A stretch of 64,000 nt of DNA from an uncultured Sphingomonadales bacterium (GTDB lineage Bacteria; Pseudomonadota; Alphaproteobacteria; Sphingomonadales; Rhodothalassiaceae), in assembly GCA_947499155.1 (NCBI GenBank), contig CANMND010000001.1, positions 310,001 to 374,000 on the forward strand, in the 5' to 3' direction. Both the position numbers and the translations under genes were made by a program. Below the pieces are notes generated by a model, which was not told the DNA's origin, made no database searches, and worked only from the letters and a program-made list of their open reading frames with translations. Below are positions 46,171-55,923 of the stretch, one piece after another (position 1 is the stretch's first letter; each line of letters opens with the position of its first letter).

Positions 46171-49100
46171 ATGCTGCTTTCCGACATTTCGGTTAAACGC
46201 CCAATTTTCGCGACCGTCGTCAGCATGTTGCTGGTGGCTTTTGGTATCATCAGCTTTACCCAACTTCCCTTGCGGGAACTGCCTGACATAGATCCGCCCA
46301 TTGTCAGTGTTGATACCCGCTATCCCGGTGCATCCGCTGCTGTGGTGGAAACCCGCATCACTCAATTGATAGAAGACCGCATCGCCGGGATTGAGGGAAT
46401 CAAGTCCATTTCCTCGTCCAGCAACGACGGACGTTCACGCATCACCATCGAATTCAGCCTGAACCGTTCCATTGATGCCGCCGCCAATGATGTCCGTGAC
46501 CGCGTTAGCCGTGTCCTCAACAATCTGCCTGATGAGGCCGATCCGCCGGAAATTTCCAAGGTGGACAGCGATACGGACGCAATCGTCTGGTATTCCCTGT
46601 CCAGCCCTGTGATGGACGTCCTGCAACTGACTGATTATGCTGAACGCAATATCGTTGATCGCCTGTCGGTCGTAGATGGCGTCGCCAACGTGAATGTTGG
46701 TGGCCAGCAGCGTTACGCCATGCGAATTTATCTTGACCGCCAGGCCATCGCGGCCCGCGGATTGACCGTTGACGATATCGAGCAGGCCCTGCGCCGTGAG
46801 AATGTGGAACTTCCGGCAGGACGCCTTGAGTCCGTCTCGCGCGATCTTGTCGTTCGCGTGGAGCGTGAATACGAGACAGCACAGGACTTTTCCGAACTTG
46901 TACTCGCCGTCGGTGATGATGGTCACCTGATACGGCTGGGCGAAGTGGCACTGGTGGAAAAAGGCCCGGTGGACGATCAGACGATCTTTCGCGGCAATCG
47001 CGTACCCCGGGTCGGTCTTGGTGTGATCCGGCAATCAACCGCCAACACGCTTGACGTGGCGCAGGCAGTCCGCCGGGAAGTCGAGATCATTCGCCAAACC
47101 CTGCCAGAAGGAATGGACCTCGAAGAAAGCTATGACAGCTCAGTGTTCATCTCTGAAGCCATTGATGAGGTCTATGTAACACTTGGCATTGCCATGACGC
47201 TGGTGGTGCTGGTGCTCTACGCCTTCCTGGGCTCGATCCGCACTGTGCTTGTCCCGGCTGTTACTGTCCCGGTCTGTATTATTTCCACCTTCACCATCAT
47301 GAGCATAATGGGGGTCAGTATCAATCTGCTGACATTGCTGGCCCTGGTTCTTGCCATTGGTCTGGTTGTCGATGATGCCATTGTCGTGCTCGAGAACATC
47401 TATCGGCGCATAGAAGAAGGTGAACCGCGTCTTCTGGCCGCCTATTATGGCGCAAGGCAGGTAGGGTTTGCAGTGGTGGCAACCACTCTTGTGCTGATAG
47501 GCGTGTTCGTACCTATCGCTTTTCTTGAAGGCAATGTGGGCAGACTTTTTGCAGAGCTTGGTATCACCCTCGCAGCGACTGTGGCGTTTTCCAGCATAGT
47601 CGCCCTAACCCTGACGCCGATGATGTGTTCCAAGCTCTTACGCCGCACCGGCCCAAAGCCATGGCTTAATACCCGCATCGATGACGGTTTCAATGCCCTG
47701 CGCCGGGGTTACAGCAAAGCCCTCAATTTCTGTTTTGCAAACAAGATTATCGTTTTGCTTTTGTTTTTCGCCGTATCGTCTTCCATCATCGGCCTGTTGC
47801 GGGTTATCCCGTCGGAGCTTGCACCCCGTGAGGATCGGGGATCATTCTTCATGGTCGTGCGTGGCCCTGAAGGAGCAAACTTCGATTATATGCGCGACTA
47901 TATGACCGAAATCGAAGACCGGGTCATGTATCTGGTGGAAGAAACTGGTGAGGCCAGCACGATGATTGTGCGTGCCAGTGGCGGCAACCGGGCCTTTGGC
48001 ATTGTCACTTTGAACCCCTGGGAACAACGGTCCCGCAGTGCGGACGATATTATTGAAGAACTGCGCGGCAAGCTGTCTGATCTCACTGGCGTCGATACTT
48101 TCATCAATATGCGCCAGGGCATTTCCGCAGGCGGTGGCCGCAACCCGGTCAACTTTGTCATTGGCGGCAATACCTATGATGATCTCGCCCGCTTCCGCAC
48201 CATTCTGGAAACCGAGGCAGCAAAACTGCCCCTCATCGGAATTGACACAGATTACCGCGAAACCCAGCCCCAATTACGAGTCTCAATCAATCGCGACCGG
48301 GCAGCTGATCTTGGCATTTCTGTTGCAACAATTGGCCGTACCCTTGAAACCATGCTGGGCGGGCGACGGGTCACCACCTTCATCGAGCAGGGTGAAGAAT
48401 ATGATGTGATCATGCGGGCGCGCGACAGTGATCGCCAGCAACCTTCCGATCTCACCAATATTTATGTCCGCTCAACCAGATCTGGAGAGCTGATCCCCCT
48501 GTCCAATCTGATCACCGTCACCGAACAGGCCGCAAGTGCCACACTTAATCGCTATAATCGCGTGCGCTCCCTCACCCTGACCGCGCAGCTTGCTGAAGGC
48601 TATTCCCTTGGAGCAGCCCTAAGTGACCTTGAATCCATCGTACAGCAACATCTGCCAGAAGTAACAACCATTGATTACAAGGGTGAAAGCCGCGAACTGA
48701 AAGAAGCAGGCAGTGCCATCATCTTCACATTTGCCATGGCTTTCCTGGTGGTGTTCCTGATCCTTGCCGCGCAGTTTGAAAGTTTTATCCATCCATTTGT
48801 TATCATGCTGACAGTTCCTCTGGCGGCGGCAGGTGGCCTGCTTGGGCTTTATGTTGCAGGATCCACGCTGAATATTTACAGCCAGATCGGGCTGGTGATG
48901 CTGATTGGTCTTGCCGCAAAGAATGGTATTCTGATCGTTGAGTTTGCCAATCAGCTACGAGACGAAGGAATGGAAATTCGTGATGCCATTATCGGCGCGG
49001 CCCAGATTCGCTTGCGCCCCATAATCATGACAAGCCTGTCCACAGTTATGGGTGCAGTTCCCTTGATTCTTGCCACAGGTCCAGGGTCTGCCAGCAGGTT

Positions 49101-49296
49101 GACTATTGGTGTCGTCGTATTTGCCGGCGTTTCAGTCGCAACCTTTCTGACTGTGTTCATGGTCCCGGTTTTCTATGACACACTGGCCCGCTATACTCGC
49201 TCGCCTGGTTATGAAGCTGCCCGCCTTAAAAAGCAGCAGGAAGACAGGGCATTGATATCCAGTGGAACGGATCCTCAGGCCACACCGGCTGAATAA
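46171..49296 (+). CDS. RND-family multidrug efflux permease (HAE1/AcrB-like)
   Basis: A proton-driven exporter of 1041 residues. It begins LLSDISVKRPIFATVVSMLL, the AcrB/MexF-like N-terminus, and has two large periplasmic loops between TM1-2 and TM7-8. The internal proton relay is visible in TM4 (LALVLAIGLVVDDAIVVLENI, with the DD pair) and in TM10 (MLIGLAAKNGILIVEFANQL). The HAE1-type motif TTFIEQGEEYDVIM is in the second loop. It follows the adaptor gene with AAGGA before its ATG. No outer-membrane factor is in the operon, so it probably uses a shared TolC-like channel. Confidence 0.93.
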   Translation: MLLSDISVKRPIFATVVSMLLVAFGIISFTQLPLRELPDIDPPIVSVDTRYPGASAAVVETRITQLIEDRIAGIEGIKSISSSSNDGRSRITIEFSLNRSIDAAANDVRDRVSRVLNNLPDEADPPEISKVDSDTDAIVWYSLSSPVMDVLQLTDYAERNIVDRLSVVDGVANVNVGGQQRYAMRIYLDRQAIAARGLTVDDIEQALRRENVELPAGRLESVSRDLVVRVEREYETAQDFSELVLAVGDDGHLIRLGEVALVEKGPVDDQTIFRGNRVPRVGLGVIRQSTANTLDVAQAVRREVEIIRQTLPEGMDLEESYDSSVFISEAIDEVYVTLGIAMTLVVLVLYAFLGSIRTVLVPAVTVPVCIISTFTIMSIMGVSINLLTLLALVLAIGLVVDDAIVVLENIYRRIEEGEPRLLAAYYGARQVGFAVVATTLVLIGVFVPIAFLEGNVGRLFAELGITLAATVAFSSIVALTLTPMMCSKLLRRTGPKPWLNTRIDDGFNALRRGYSKALNFCFANKIIVLLLFFAVSSSIIGLLRVIPSELAPREDRGSFFMVVRGPEGANFDYMRDYMTEIEDRVMYLVEETGEASTMIVRASGGNRAFGIVTLNPWEQRSRSADDIIEELRGKLSDLTGVDTFINMRQGISAGGGRNPVNFVIGGNTYDDLARFRTILETEAAKLPLIGIDTDYRETQPQLRVSINRDRAADLGISVATIGRTLETMLGGRRVTTFIEQGEEYDVIMRARDSDRQQPSDLTNIYVRSTRSGELIPLSNLITVTEQAASATLNRYNRVRSLTLTAQLAEGYSLGAALSDLESIVQQHLPEVTTIDYKGESRELKEAGSAIIFTFAMAFLVVFLILAAQFESFIHPFVIMLTVPLAAAGGLLGLYVAGSTLNIYSQIGLVMLIGLAAKNGILIVEFANQLRDEGMEIRDAIIGAAQIRLRPIIMTSLSTVMGAVPLILATGPGSASRLTIGVVVFAGVSVATFLTVFMVPVFYDTLARYTRSPGYEAARLKKQQEDRALISSGTDPQATPAE

Positions 49297-49400
49297 ACTT
49301 CACAAGAAAAGCTGGTGGTCTCTGGCATACAAGGGCCAGCATCGCCATATGAGGTCTGTCCGCCAACCGTTATAAGGTCGGATTAGCCGGAGTGTTGTTT

Positions 49401-50108
49401 GTGAGTTCTTTTCGTGCCGCCACCTATAATGTCCACAGCTGTATAGGGACTGACCGTCACTTTTCGCCGGAACGGATCGTTGATGCGCTCAATCAGATAA
49501 ACGCTGATGTGGTGGCCTTGCAGGAACTGGGCTGGCATCATCGCGGGCAACCTAATTTCGATCAGTTCGCCTTTATCGAGGCAATGACCGACTATCATGT
49601 TCTGGCAGGCCCCACCAAGGATCATGCCCGCGCCCATTACGGCAACGCCATTTTGGTACGTGAGCCTACCCGTGAACATCGGCTTATCGACATTTCAACG
49701 CCCCTGCACATTCCACGTGGATGTATGGTAGCTAAAGTAAAGCTGGCAGGGGAAGTCCGCACCGTTATCAATGTTCATCTCGGGCTGACGCCATGGGAAA
49801 GACAAAATCAGCTCAAACATATTCTTACCGAGATTGATACGCTTCGTGGCGACATTATCCTGATGGGCGACTTCAATATCTGGCGAACCGGATCTTCCAT
49901 ACTGCGCCCCCTGAAAAAACGCCTGCCGCATTTTACCAGCCCGCCCAGCTTTCACACCCGGGCACCGCGAGCACCGCTCGACCGGATCTATCTGTCGCCT
50001 GACCTGACTTTCGACAATGTGGAAGTCTGGCGTACTCCCTTAACGGAACGGGCCTCAGACCATTTGCCTGTCGTTGCTGATATATCGCCAGCCCAGGTCC
50101 GCATTTAA
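49401..50108 (+). CDS. Endonuclease/exonuclease/phosphatase superfamily protein
   Basis: A metal-dependent phosphohydrolase fold (235 aa) with the catalytic residues in place: YNVHSCIG, LQELGWH (metal-binding Glu), NVHLGLTPWERQNQ, GDFNIW, LDRIYLS and SDHLPVVADI (His-Asp). There is no signal peptide. Substrate (DNA, sugar phosphate or phospholipid) cannot be told from the sequence; similar proteins are found among exodeoxyribonuclease III relatives. The GTG at 49401 has GGAG eight bases upstream and is preferred to an earlier GTG at 49392. Confidence 0.85.
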   Translation: MSSFRAATYNVHSCIGTDRHFSPERIVDALNQINADVVALQELGWHHRGQPNFDQFAFIEAMTDYHVLAGPTKDHARAHYGNAILVREPTREHRLIDISTPLHIPRGCMVAKVKLAGEVRTVINVHLGLTPWERQNQLKHILTEIDTLRGDIILMGDFNIWRTGSSILRPLKKRLPHFTSPPSFHTRAPRAPLDRIYLSPDLTFDNVEVWRTPLTERASDHLPVVADISPAQVRI

Positions 50109-50446
50109 AGACAGTCAAGTCATTATCCCCTGCGCCAGCATTGGCAGCCCGACACGCTGACTATCTGTACGGGGCATGTCCTGTCGTAGGTATGCGTAAC
50201 AGTTTCCCCCACTCAGAAACCCGCCGTAATTCATACTTCTGCAGCTCGCAGTCTGAAACTGTCCGACCTGCGTAATTATCTTATGCAACTCTTTAATAAT
50301 GCAGAAAATTAATGTTATTTATGGCGCTGATATAAATAATTATTACCAATATATGAAATAAACGGATAATTAATTTTATCTATACTATTATATTTTCTGT
50401 TTATACATTGTATGGTAGTGTTATCTTCACAGTAGGGGTAGGAAAA
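50109..50446. other. AT-rich upstream region of the TonB receptor gene
   Basis: 338 bases without a gene. 50109-50275 is of normal composition and holds nothing I can name. From about 50280 to 50430 the sequence is strongly AT-rich (for example ATAAATAATTATTACCAATA and GGATAATTAATTTTATC), unlike its surroundings, and leads into the ribosome site GGGGTAGG of the receptor gene. It probably carries that gene's promoter and control sites; no specific operator could be assigned. Confidence 0.55.
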
Positions 50447-52906
50447 ATGCGCATAGCAAGAGCACAAACGCAATTTAATTACAAGAAGGCGACATCTTAT
50501 TTCGCCGCCGGGGCAAGCGCACTCGCGATGACTGTTTGTGTTGGGACTGAACCTGTCTCAGCCCAGTCGTCTTCCGCCCAGTCCACCATCACTCAGGCCA
50601 AATCCAGTTCGGCTATAACAAAGACCCTCGAAGAAATTATCGTGACGGCGCGAAAGCGGTCCGAAAGCCTGCAAGACGTCCCGTTCTCGATTAATGCGCA
50701 GACAGAAGAGCGCATGCGGGATAGCGGGATCACCAATATCGAGGAAATCTCCCGCAATGTTGCTGGCTTCACGGTCCAGAATTTGGGCCCTGGGCAAAGC
50801 CAGGTTGCCATTCGTGGAATTTCAGCAGGACAGATCGTCCGCGACCAGCCAGGCGTTAAAGAACAGGTTGGCGTCTATCTGGATGAATCCGTCTTGTCCC
50901 TGTCCCTGTTCACACCTGACCTTGACCTTTTTGATCTTAATCGTGTGGAAGTTTTGCGCGGACCGCAAGGCACCCTGTTTGGATCAGGATCGCTGTCTGG
51001 CACTGTGCGCTACATCACAAACAAGCCAAATGTGAATGACGTTGAATTCACGATGGAAACGGCGCTGACAAGTATTGATGGCGGGGGCGAAGGCGGCAAT
51101 ATTCGCGGCATGCTCAACATTCCCATCGTACAAGGAAAAGCTGCTGTTCGGGTTGTCGGATATTACAATTACACACCGGGCTATATCGACGCCGTCCAGC
51201 CTGACCTCTCCGTCAACAAGGATGTAAATAATGTAGACAGCTACGGTGGCCGTCTGGCACTGGAACTGCGGCCAACGGACTCACTGACGATTACTCCGCG
51301 CGTAGTTGTCCAAAAAGTCGATGCTGACGGATTTAACCGTATTGATATCTATAACATTCTGGGCAACCCGTTCACAACGACTCGCCCGGCAGTCACGCTT
51401 GGCAAGCGCGAGCAGTTCACGCAGATTGAAGAAGAATTTGATGATAACTTCCTGCTGCTCGATAACACTATTGAATGGAACGTCGGGGCGGTTTCACTGA
51501 CATCAGTCACGTCCTATACCGATCGTGAAGTGCTGGTGGTCCGGGATTCCACACAATTGAGTGGATCGATCACATTCCAGGTGTTTGGTGCGCCGGAAAA
51601 TGTCTTCACCATTGACGCGCCGCTGAGCGATACGACAGATGTTGAAATGTTCACTCAAGAGTTGCGCATCGCCTCCAATAATGATGGCCCCCTGCAATGG
51701 GTATTTGGCGGCTTTTACAGCGATATAGACCGGGAATATAACCAGCAACTGTCCGTGCCGGGCTTTGAAGATGCGACAGGCATACCTACTGTTGGCGTCG
51801 TCAATCCAAAGGATGTCCTGTTCTTCTCACGGATACCTTATAATTTTGAACAGTTTGCCCTGTTCGGTGAAGCGAGTTACGACGTGACAGATGCGCTTTC
51901 CGTCACAGCTGGCCTGCGCTGGTTTGATTTCAAAGAAACCCGCGAACTTAATTTCGACGGAATCTTTGCCGACCAGACCATTGCTCAGCCAGGTAAAACT
52001 TCAAGTAGCGGCGTCTCTCCACGTTTTATGGTCAGCTATGATATCAATCCTGATATCATCTTGAACGCTCAGGTATCAAAAGGCTTCCGTCTTGGCGGCA
52101 TCAACGACCCGCTGAACGAGCCGTTGTGCACCGGCACTGACAAGGAGACATTTGGTGGCCGTCCTGATTTCGCCAATGAAACACTTTGGAACTACGAAGT
52201 CGGTGCCAAAACCAGCTTTATGAGTGGACGAGGCAGCTTTAATGTCGCAGCATTTTATTCTGACATCAATAATCTGCAGGCAACACTTGATGCCGGAACC
52301 TGCTCTTCACGTATTGTCTTCAACGTTCCCAATGCCCGCTCCATGGGGATTGAAGCCGAACTGTTCATGCAGCTCACCGATGAATTGTCGTTTGGTGTGA
52401 ATGGCAGCTACACTGACAGTGAACTGCGCTCGACAGTTACATCAACTGACGAAAATGGTGTCACGACGGTCGTTGCGGGCATTCAGAAAGGAAACCGCCT
52501 GCCAACCGTTCCCAAATTCCAGATGTCGGCCAACACCACCTATGAAAAGCCGATGTTTGAAGATGTCAGTGGCTTTTTCACCGCCAACGTCCAGCATGTG
52601 GGTTCACGCTTTACCCAGATCGGAGACCAGTCTTCAGGCTTTGGCACCATTGACCTGACAGCAATTCCAATCGGCAACCCGACTGCCACCAGCTTCAGCT
52701 TTGACCCCAGACTGCCTGCCTATCAGGTCGGCAATCTGCGTGCTGGTTTTCGCACCGGCAAATGGGAAGTCGCCCTGTTCGTGAACAATATCTGGGATGA
52801 ACGGGCATTTCTCTCTCTCGATCGGGAACGTGGTACATTGGCGCGCGTTGGGTATCACACCAATCAGCCCAGAACATTCGGTCTTCAAGGCCGGATAACC
52901 TACTAA
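50447..52906 (+). CDS. TonB-dependent outer-membrane receptor
   Basis: A 22-strand outer-membrane barrel with a plug, importing a ligand with TonB energy. 819 residues: signal region (ends near VSAQ), TonB-box-like EEIIVTARKRSESLQDVP near 62, and a plug with VAIRGISAGQ and RVEVLRGPQGTLFGSGSLSGTVRYIT. Barrel strands follow to the C-terminal GYHTNQPRTFGLQGRITY, ending in an aromatic residue. The pattern resembles the large sphingomonad-type receptor group, often linked to organic substrates rather than iron. The ATG at 50447 has GGGGTAGGAAAA upstream. It may serve the catabolic genes that follow. Confidence 0.92.
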   Translation: MRIARAQTQFNYKKATSYFAAGASALAMTVCVGTEPVSAQSSSAQSTITQAKSSSAITKTLEEIIVTARKRSESLQDVPFSINAQTEERMRDSGITNIEEISRNVAGFTVQNLGPGQSQVAIRGISAGQIVRDQPGVKEQVGVYLDESVLSLSLFTPDLDLFDLNRVEVLRGPQGTLFGSGSLSGTVRYITNKPNVNDVEFTMETALTSIDGGGEGGNIRGMLNIPIVQGKAAVRVVGYYNYTPGYIDAVQPDLSVNKDVNNVDSYGGRLALELRPTDSLTITPRVVVQKVDADGFNRIDIYNILGNPFTTTRPAVTLGKREQFTQIEEEFDDNFLLLDNTIEWNVGAVSLTSVTSYTDREVLVVRDSTQLSGSITFQVFGAPENVFTIDAPLSDTTDVEMFTQELRIASNNDGPLQWVFGGFYSDIDREYNQQLSVPGFEDATGIPTVGVVNPKDVLFFSRIPYNFEQFALFGEASYDVTDALSVTAGLRWFDFKETRELNFDGIFADQTIAQPGKTSSSGVSPRFMVSYDINPDIILNAQVSKGFRLGGINDPLNEPLCTGTDKETFGGRPDFANETLWNYEVGAKTSFMSGRGSFNVAAFYSDINNLQATLDAGTCSSRIVFNVPNARSMGIEAELFMQLTDELSFGVNGSYTDSELRSTVTSTDENGVTTVVAGIQKGNRLPTVPKFQMSANTTYEKPMFEDVSGFFTANVQHVGSRFTQIGDQSSGFGTIDLTAIPIGNPTATSFSFDPRLPAYQVGNLRAGFRTGKWEVALFVNNIWDERAFLSLDRERGTLARVGYHTNQPRTFGLQGRITY

Positions 52907-52911
52907 CTTTC

Positions 52912-52942
52912 ATGTCCGCCCTGCATAATGCGGGGCGGACAT
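52912..52942. terminator. Stem-loop after the TonB receptor gene
   Basis: A near-perfect inverted repeat, ATGTCCGCCCTGCA - TAA - TGCGGGGCGGACAT, lies 6 bp after the receptor stop. There is no clear T run, so it is either a weak terminator or an mRNA 3'-protecting structure. Confidence 0.65.
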
Positions 52943-53191
52943 TCAATCGACGAAAGCAGGGATGCGAATGATCCTCCCTCAGACAGATACCCGGCAGACA
53001 GGTTCTTGCAGGTCTGTTCACCCTACCCGCCACATTTGAAAAAAACAGGTCTGGTGGACAAAAGTTCAGGTCATGAATTAAAGTATAAGCGATCCCTAAA
53101 GTATTATGTGGCAAACCTTGCCGGGCCTTGTCTTTCATGGCATCACAACCACAACCCAACGAAAGGGGCGCAGCAACAAAAGGGCTGATGA

Positions 53192-53950
53192 ATGGATCTC
53201 CAGTTAAAAGGCAAGCGTGCAATAATCACCGGTGGCACGCGCGGAATTGGGCGTGCTGTCGCCGACATTCTTGCTGATGAGGGCGTTGACATCGCATTTT
53301 GTGCGCGCAACGAAAAAGGCATGGATGAAGCGGTTACAGCCCTTAAGGCGAAGGGTGTGGCGGCTTATGGAAGTACCGTCGATGTTGCCGATCAGGACAC
53401 TTATGTTGCCTGGCTCAATAAAAGCGCCGAAGAATTGGGGGGCGTCGACATCTTTGTCCCCAATGTTTCTGCTGGAGGCGGCCAGACCAAAGACCCGTGG
53501 CGCGAAAATTTTGAAGTCGATCTCATGCATATGGTCAGGGGCTGTGACACTGTTTTGCAGTATCTTGGGCAATCCGATGCAGCCTCAATCGTTGTTCTTG
53601 GCACAGTTGCAGTAGCAGAACCGATGATCGCGCCTCCCTCTTATTCTGCCCTGAAGGCAGCCATGGCAACATACGCAAAGTGGCTCAGCCAAATGGCGGC
53701 TCCCCATGGTATCCGCGTCAACACCGTCGCACCTGGACCAGTTTATTTCGAAAATGGCGCATGGGGTCAGATCAAAAGAGACATGCCAGAGGTGTTCGAG
53801 CAGACACAGGCACAATGTGCACTGGGACGTCTTGCAACACCTGAAGACGTGGCCCGCGCTGTCGCCTTCCTTGCAAGCCCTGCCGCCAGCTATATCACTG
53901 GCAGTACGCTGACAGTTGATGGCGGCTTTACCAAAAGCGTCCAATACTAA
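53192..53950 (+). CDS. SDR-family NAD(P)-dependent oxidoreductase
   Basis: A classical short-chain dehydrogenase/reductase (252 aa): cofactor loop TGGTRGIG (residues 13-20), NVSAGG in place of the NAG motif, and the active-site YSALK (Y151, K155). The position 13 residues before the tyrosine, usually the catalytic serine, is Thr138 (VVLGTVAVAEP). The C-terminus SPAASYITGSTLTVDGGF is typical. The substrate is unknown; the two downstream 2-oxo acid dehydrogenase genes suggest a shared catabolic route. It starts 285 bp after the TonB receptor gene. Confidence 0.9.
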   Translation: MDLQLKGKRAIITGGTRGIGRAVADILADEGVDIAFCARNEKGMDEAVTALKAKGVAAYGSTVDVADQDTYVAWLNKSAEELGGVDIFVPNVSAGGGQTKDPWRENFEVDLMHMVRGCDTVLQYLGQSDAASIVVLGTVAVAEPMIAPPSYSALKAAMATYAKWLSQMAAPHGIRVNTVAPGPVYFENGAWGQIKRDMPEVFEQTQAQCALGRLATPEDVARAVAFLASPAASYITGSTLTVDGGFTKSVQY

Positions 53951-53968
53951 ATCAAACGAGCAGCAAAC

Positions 53969-54937
53969 ATGCAGATGGCAAGAAATGACATTTTGGCAGC
54001 ATGGACCACTATGGTCCGTATCCGGGCCTTTGAGGAATGTCTTGTTAAGGAAAATCGCACAGGCGACATACCAGGGCTTGTCCATCTTTATATCGGCCAG
54101 GAAGCCATAGCCACCGGAGTTTGCGCACATTTAAATGACAGTGATTACATTACGTCCACACATCGCGGCCATGGCCATGCCCTGGCCAAAGGCGTTAATG
54201 CCAAGGCCATGATGGCGGAAATCTTCGGGCGTTCAGACGGCCTGTGTGGCGGCAAGGGCGGCTCCATGCATCTGGCCGACCCCACTAAAGGTCATTTGGG
54301 GGCAAATGGCATAGTCGGTGCCAATGCGCCACTTGCCCTTGGTGCAGCCATCAGCGCCAAAACACTTAAAACCGGCGCTGTTGCAGTCACTTTTAACGGT
54401 GACGGTGCCAGTAATCAGGGTGCTGTGTTTGAATCGATGAATATGGCGGCCGCCATGGACCTGCCAATCCTCTTTGTCATAGAACAAAATGGCTATGGCG
54501 AATTCACACCCAGCGCTGATGTGACAGGAACGGACAATCTGGCCGACCGGGCGCGCGCATTCGGGATGGAGGCGCATGAGGTGGAAGGTACAGACTTTTT
54601 CGCCGTCCATGATCTGGCCCGTACGCTAATCGAGAAAGCACGCGCAGGGTCTGGACCTGCAACTCTTGTCGCGACGGCGCCCCGCCTTGGTGGCCATCAT
54701 GATGGTGATGAGCAGGCCTATCGCCCCGCCGGGGAATTGAGTCAGGAACAAAAAGAGCAGGACTGCATCAGGATTTTCCACGACAGGATAACCAAGGCCG
54801 GCTTGTTGGATGTGGCAGAGCTTGATGCCATAAGGCGTGATGCAGAACTGGAGATGTCCGCTGCAGCTAGTGCCGCCCGACTAATCCCGCCACCGCCTTT
54901 ATCCGCCCTTCTTACAGATATCGTGCACGAGGCCTGA
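53969..54937 (+). CDS. Thiamine-diphosphate-dependent dehydrogenase E1 alpha subunit
   Basis: Alpha subunit of a heterotetrameric pyruvate/acetoin/branched-chain-type 2-oxo acid dehydrogenase E1 (322 aa). It shows IGQEAIATGVCAHL near residue 45, THRGHGHALAKG, and the ThDP/Mg motif GDGASNQGAVFESMNMAA with EQNGYGEFTP. It is 18 bp downstream of the SDR gene and 5 bp upstream of the beta subunit gene. Short E1 alpha chains of this type serve pyruvate or acetoin; which one cannot be decided here. No E2 or E3 gene is nearby. Confidence 0.92.
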   Translation: MQMARNDILAAWTTMVRIRAFEECLVKENRTGDIPGLVHLYIGQEAIATGVCAHLNDSDYITSTHRGHGHALAKGVNAKAMMAEIFGRSDGLCGGKGGSMHLADPTKGHLGANGIVGANAPLALGAAISAKTLKTGAVAVTFNGDGASNQGAVFESMNMAAAMDLPILFVIEQNGYGEFTPSADVTGTDNLADRARAFGMEAHEVEGTDFFAVHDLARTLIEKARAGSGPATLVATAPRLGGHHDGDEQAYRPAGELSQEQKEQDCIRIFHDRITKAGLLDVAELDAIRRDAELEMSAAASAARLIPPPPLSALLTDIVHEA

Positions 54938-54942
54938 AAATC

Positions 54943-55923
54943 ATGTCCATGAAATCCATAGTACAAGCGCTCAATGAAGCGCTCGATCAGGAAATGGCTC
55001 GTGATCCATCTGTAATACTTTTGGGAGAAGACCTCTCAGAAGGCGTTATGGGTGTAACGACCGGGCTTATTGCGAAATACGGCAAGGAACGGGTGATCGA
55101 TACGCCGATTTCGGAAACCGCATTCATCGGAGCCACCGTCGGCGCCGCTGCCAGTGGCTTGCGACCCGTGGCTGAACTGATGTTTGTCGATTTCGCCGGT
55201 GTCTGTTTTGACCAGATCCTCAACCAGATGGCCAAGCTTCGCTATATGACCGGGGGAACTGTAACCGCGCCTCTCGTGCTCAGAACCACCATTGGAGCCG
55301 GTGAACGGGCAGGCGCACAGCACAGCCAGTCCCTCCACCATCTGTTTGCATCCATCCCCGGACTAGTCTGCGTCATGCCATCCAATGCCTATGACGCCAA
55401 GGGCCTGCTTTTATCCGCCATCCGAAGCCCGGACCCCGTGATCTTTTTCGAGCATAAGATGATCTACGGCGACCAGACGGATGTCCCGGATGGAGACTAT
55501 GAAGTGCCATTGGGCAAGGCGCGGATTGTGCGCGAAGGACGTGATGTCACAATCGTCGCCCTGTCACGGATGGTGGGGTTTGCGAAACAGGCGGCCCAAA
55601 AACTTGAACAGACCGGCATAAGTGCCGAGATCATCGATCCACGCACCATCGCCCCGCTGGACCAGAGCGCAATTCTCGCCTCTGTCAGGAAAACCGGACG
55701 TCTGGTGGTTGCTGACGAAGGAGCCGCGCGCTGTGGCATGGCCTCTGACATTGCAGCCATTGTGGCACAACATGCCTGGGACTCGCTTAAAGATCCCGTG
55801 CGTCTTGTCACACCGCCCCATGCACCCATTCCGTTTACTCCCACTTTGGAAGACGCATGGTTGCCTGGCCCCGATGACATTGTTGCCGCCGCGACCGGAC
55901 TAGTCCAGGGCCTGCATAACTGA
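54943..55923 (+). CDS. Thiamine-diphosphate-dependent dehydrogenase E1 beta subunit
   Basis: Beta partner of the preceding E1 alpha (326 aa). Conserved parts: LNEALDQEMARDPSVILLGEDL at the N-terminus, TPISETAFIGATVGAAASGLRPVAELMFVDF, GAQHSQSLHHLFASIPGLVCVMPS and, in the C-terminal domain, EIIDPRTIAPLDQSAIL and VVADEGAARCGMASDIA. The ATG follows the alpha stop by 5 bp, so the two are co-translated. Downstream is a repeat-rich intergenic region rather than the expected E2 gene. Confidence 0.92.
   Translation: MSMKSIVQALNEALDQEMARDPSVILLGEDLSEGVMGVTTGLIAKYGKERVIDTPISETAFIGATVGAAASGLRPVAELMFVDFAGVCFDQILNQMAKLRYMTGGTVTAPLVLRTTIGAGERAGAQHSQSLHHLFASIPGLVCVMPSNAYDAKGLLLSAIRSPDPVIFFEHKMIYGDQTDVPDGDYEVPLGKARIVREGRDVTIVALSRMVGFAKQAAQKLEQTGISAEIIDPRTIAPLDQSAILASVRKTGRLVVADEGAARCGMASDIAAIVAQHAWDSLKDPVRLVTPPHAPIPFTPTLEDAWLPGPDDIVAAATGLVQGLHN

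Noticed and set aside
46435-47034. Long minus-strand frames inside the RND permease gene
   Set aside because: Antisense shadows of a GC-biased coding gene; no start signals or motifs.
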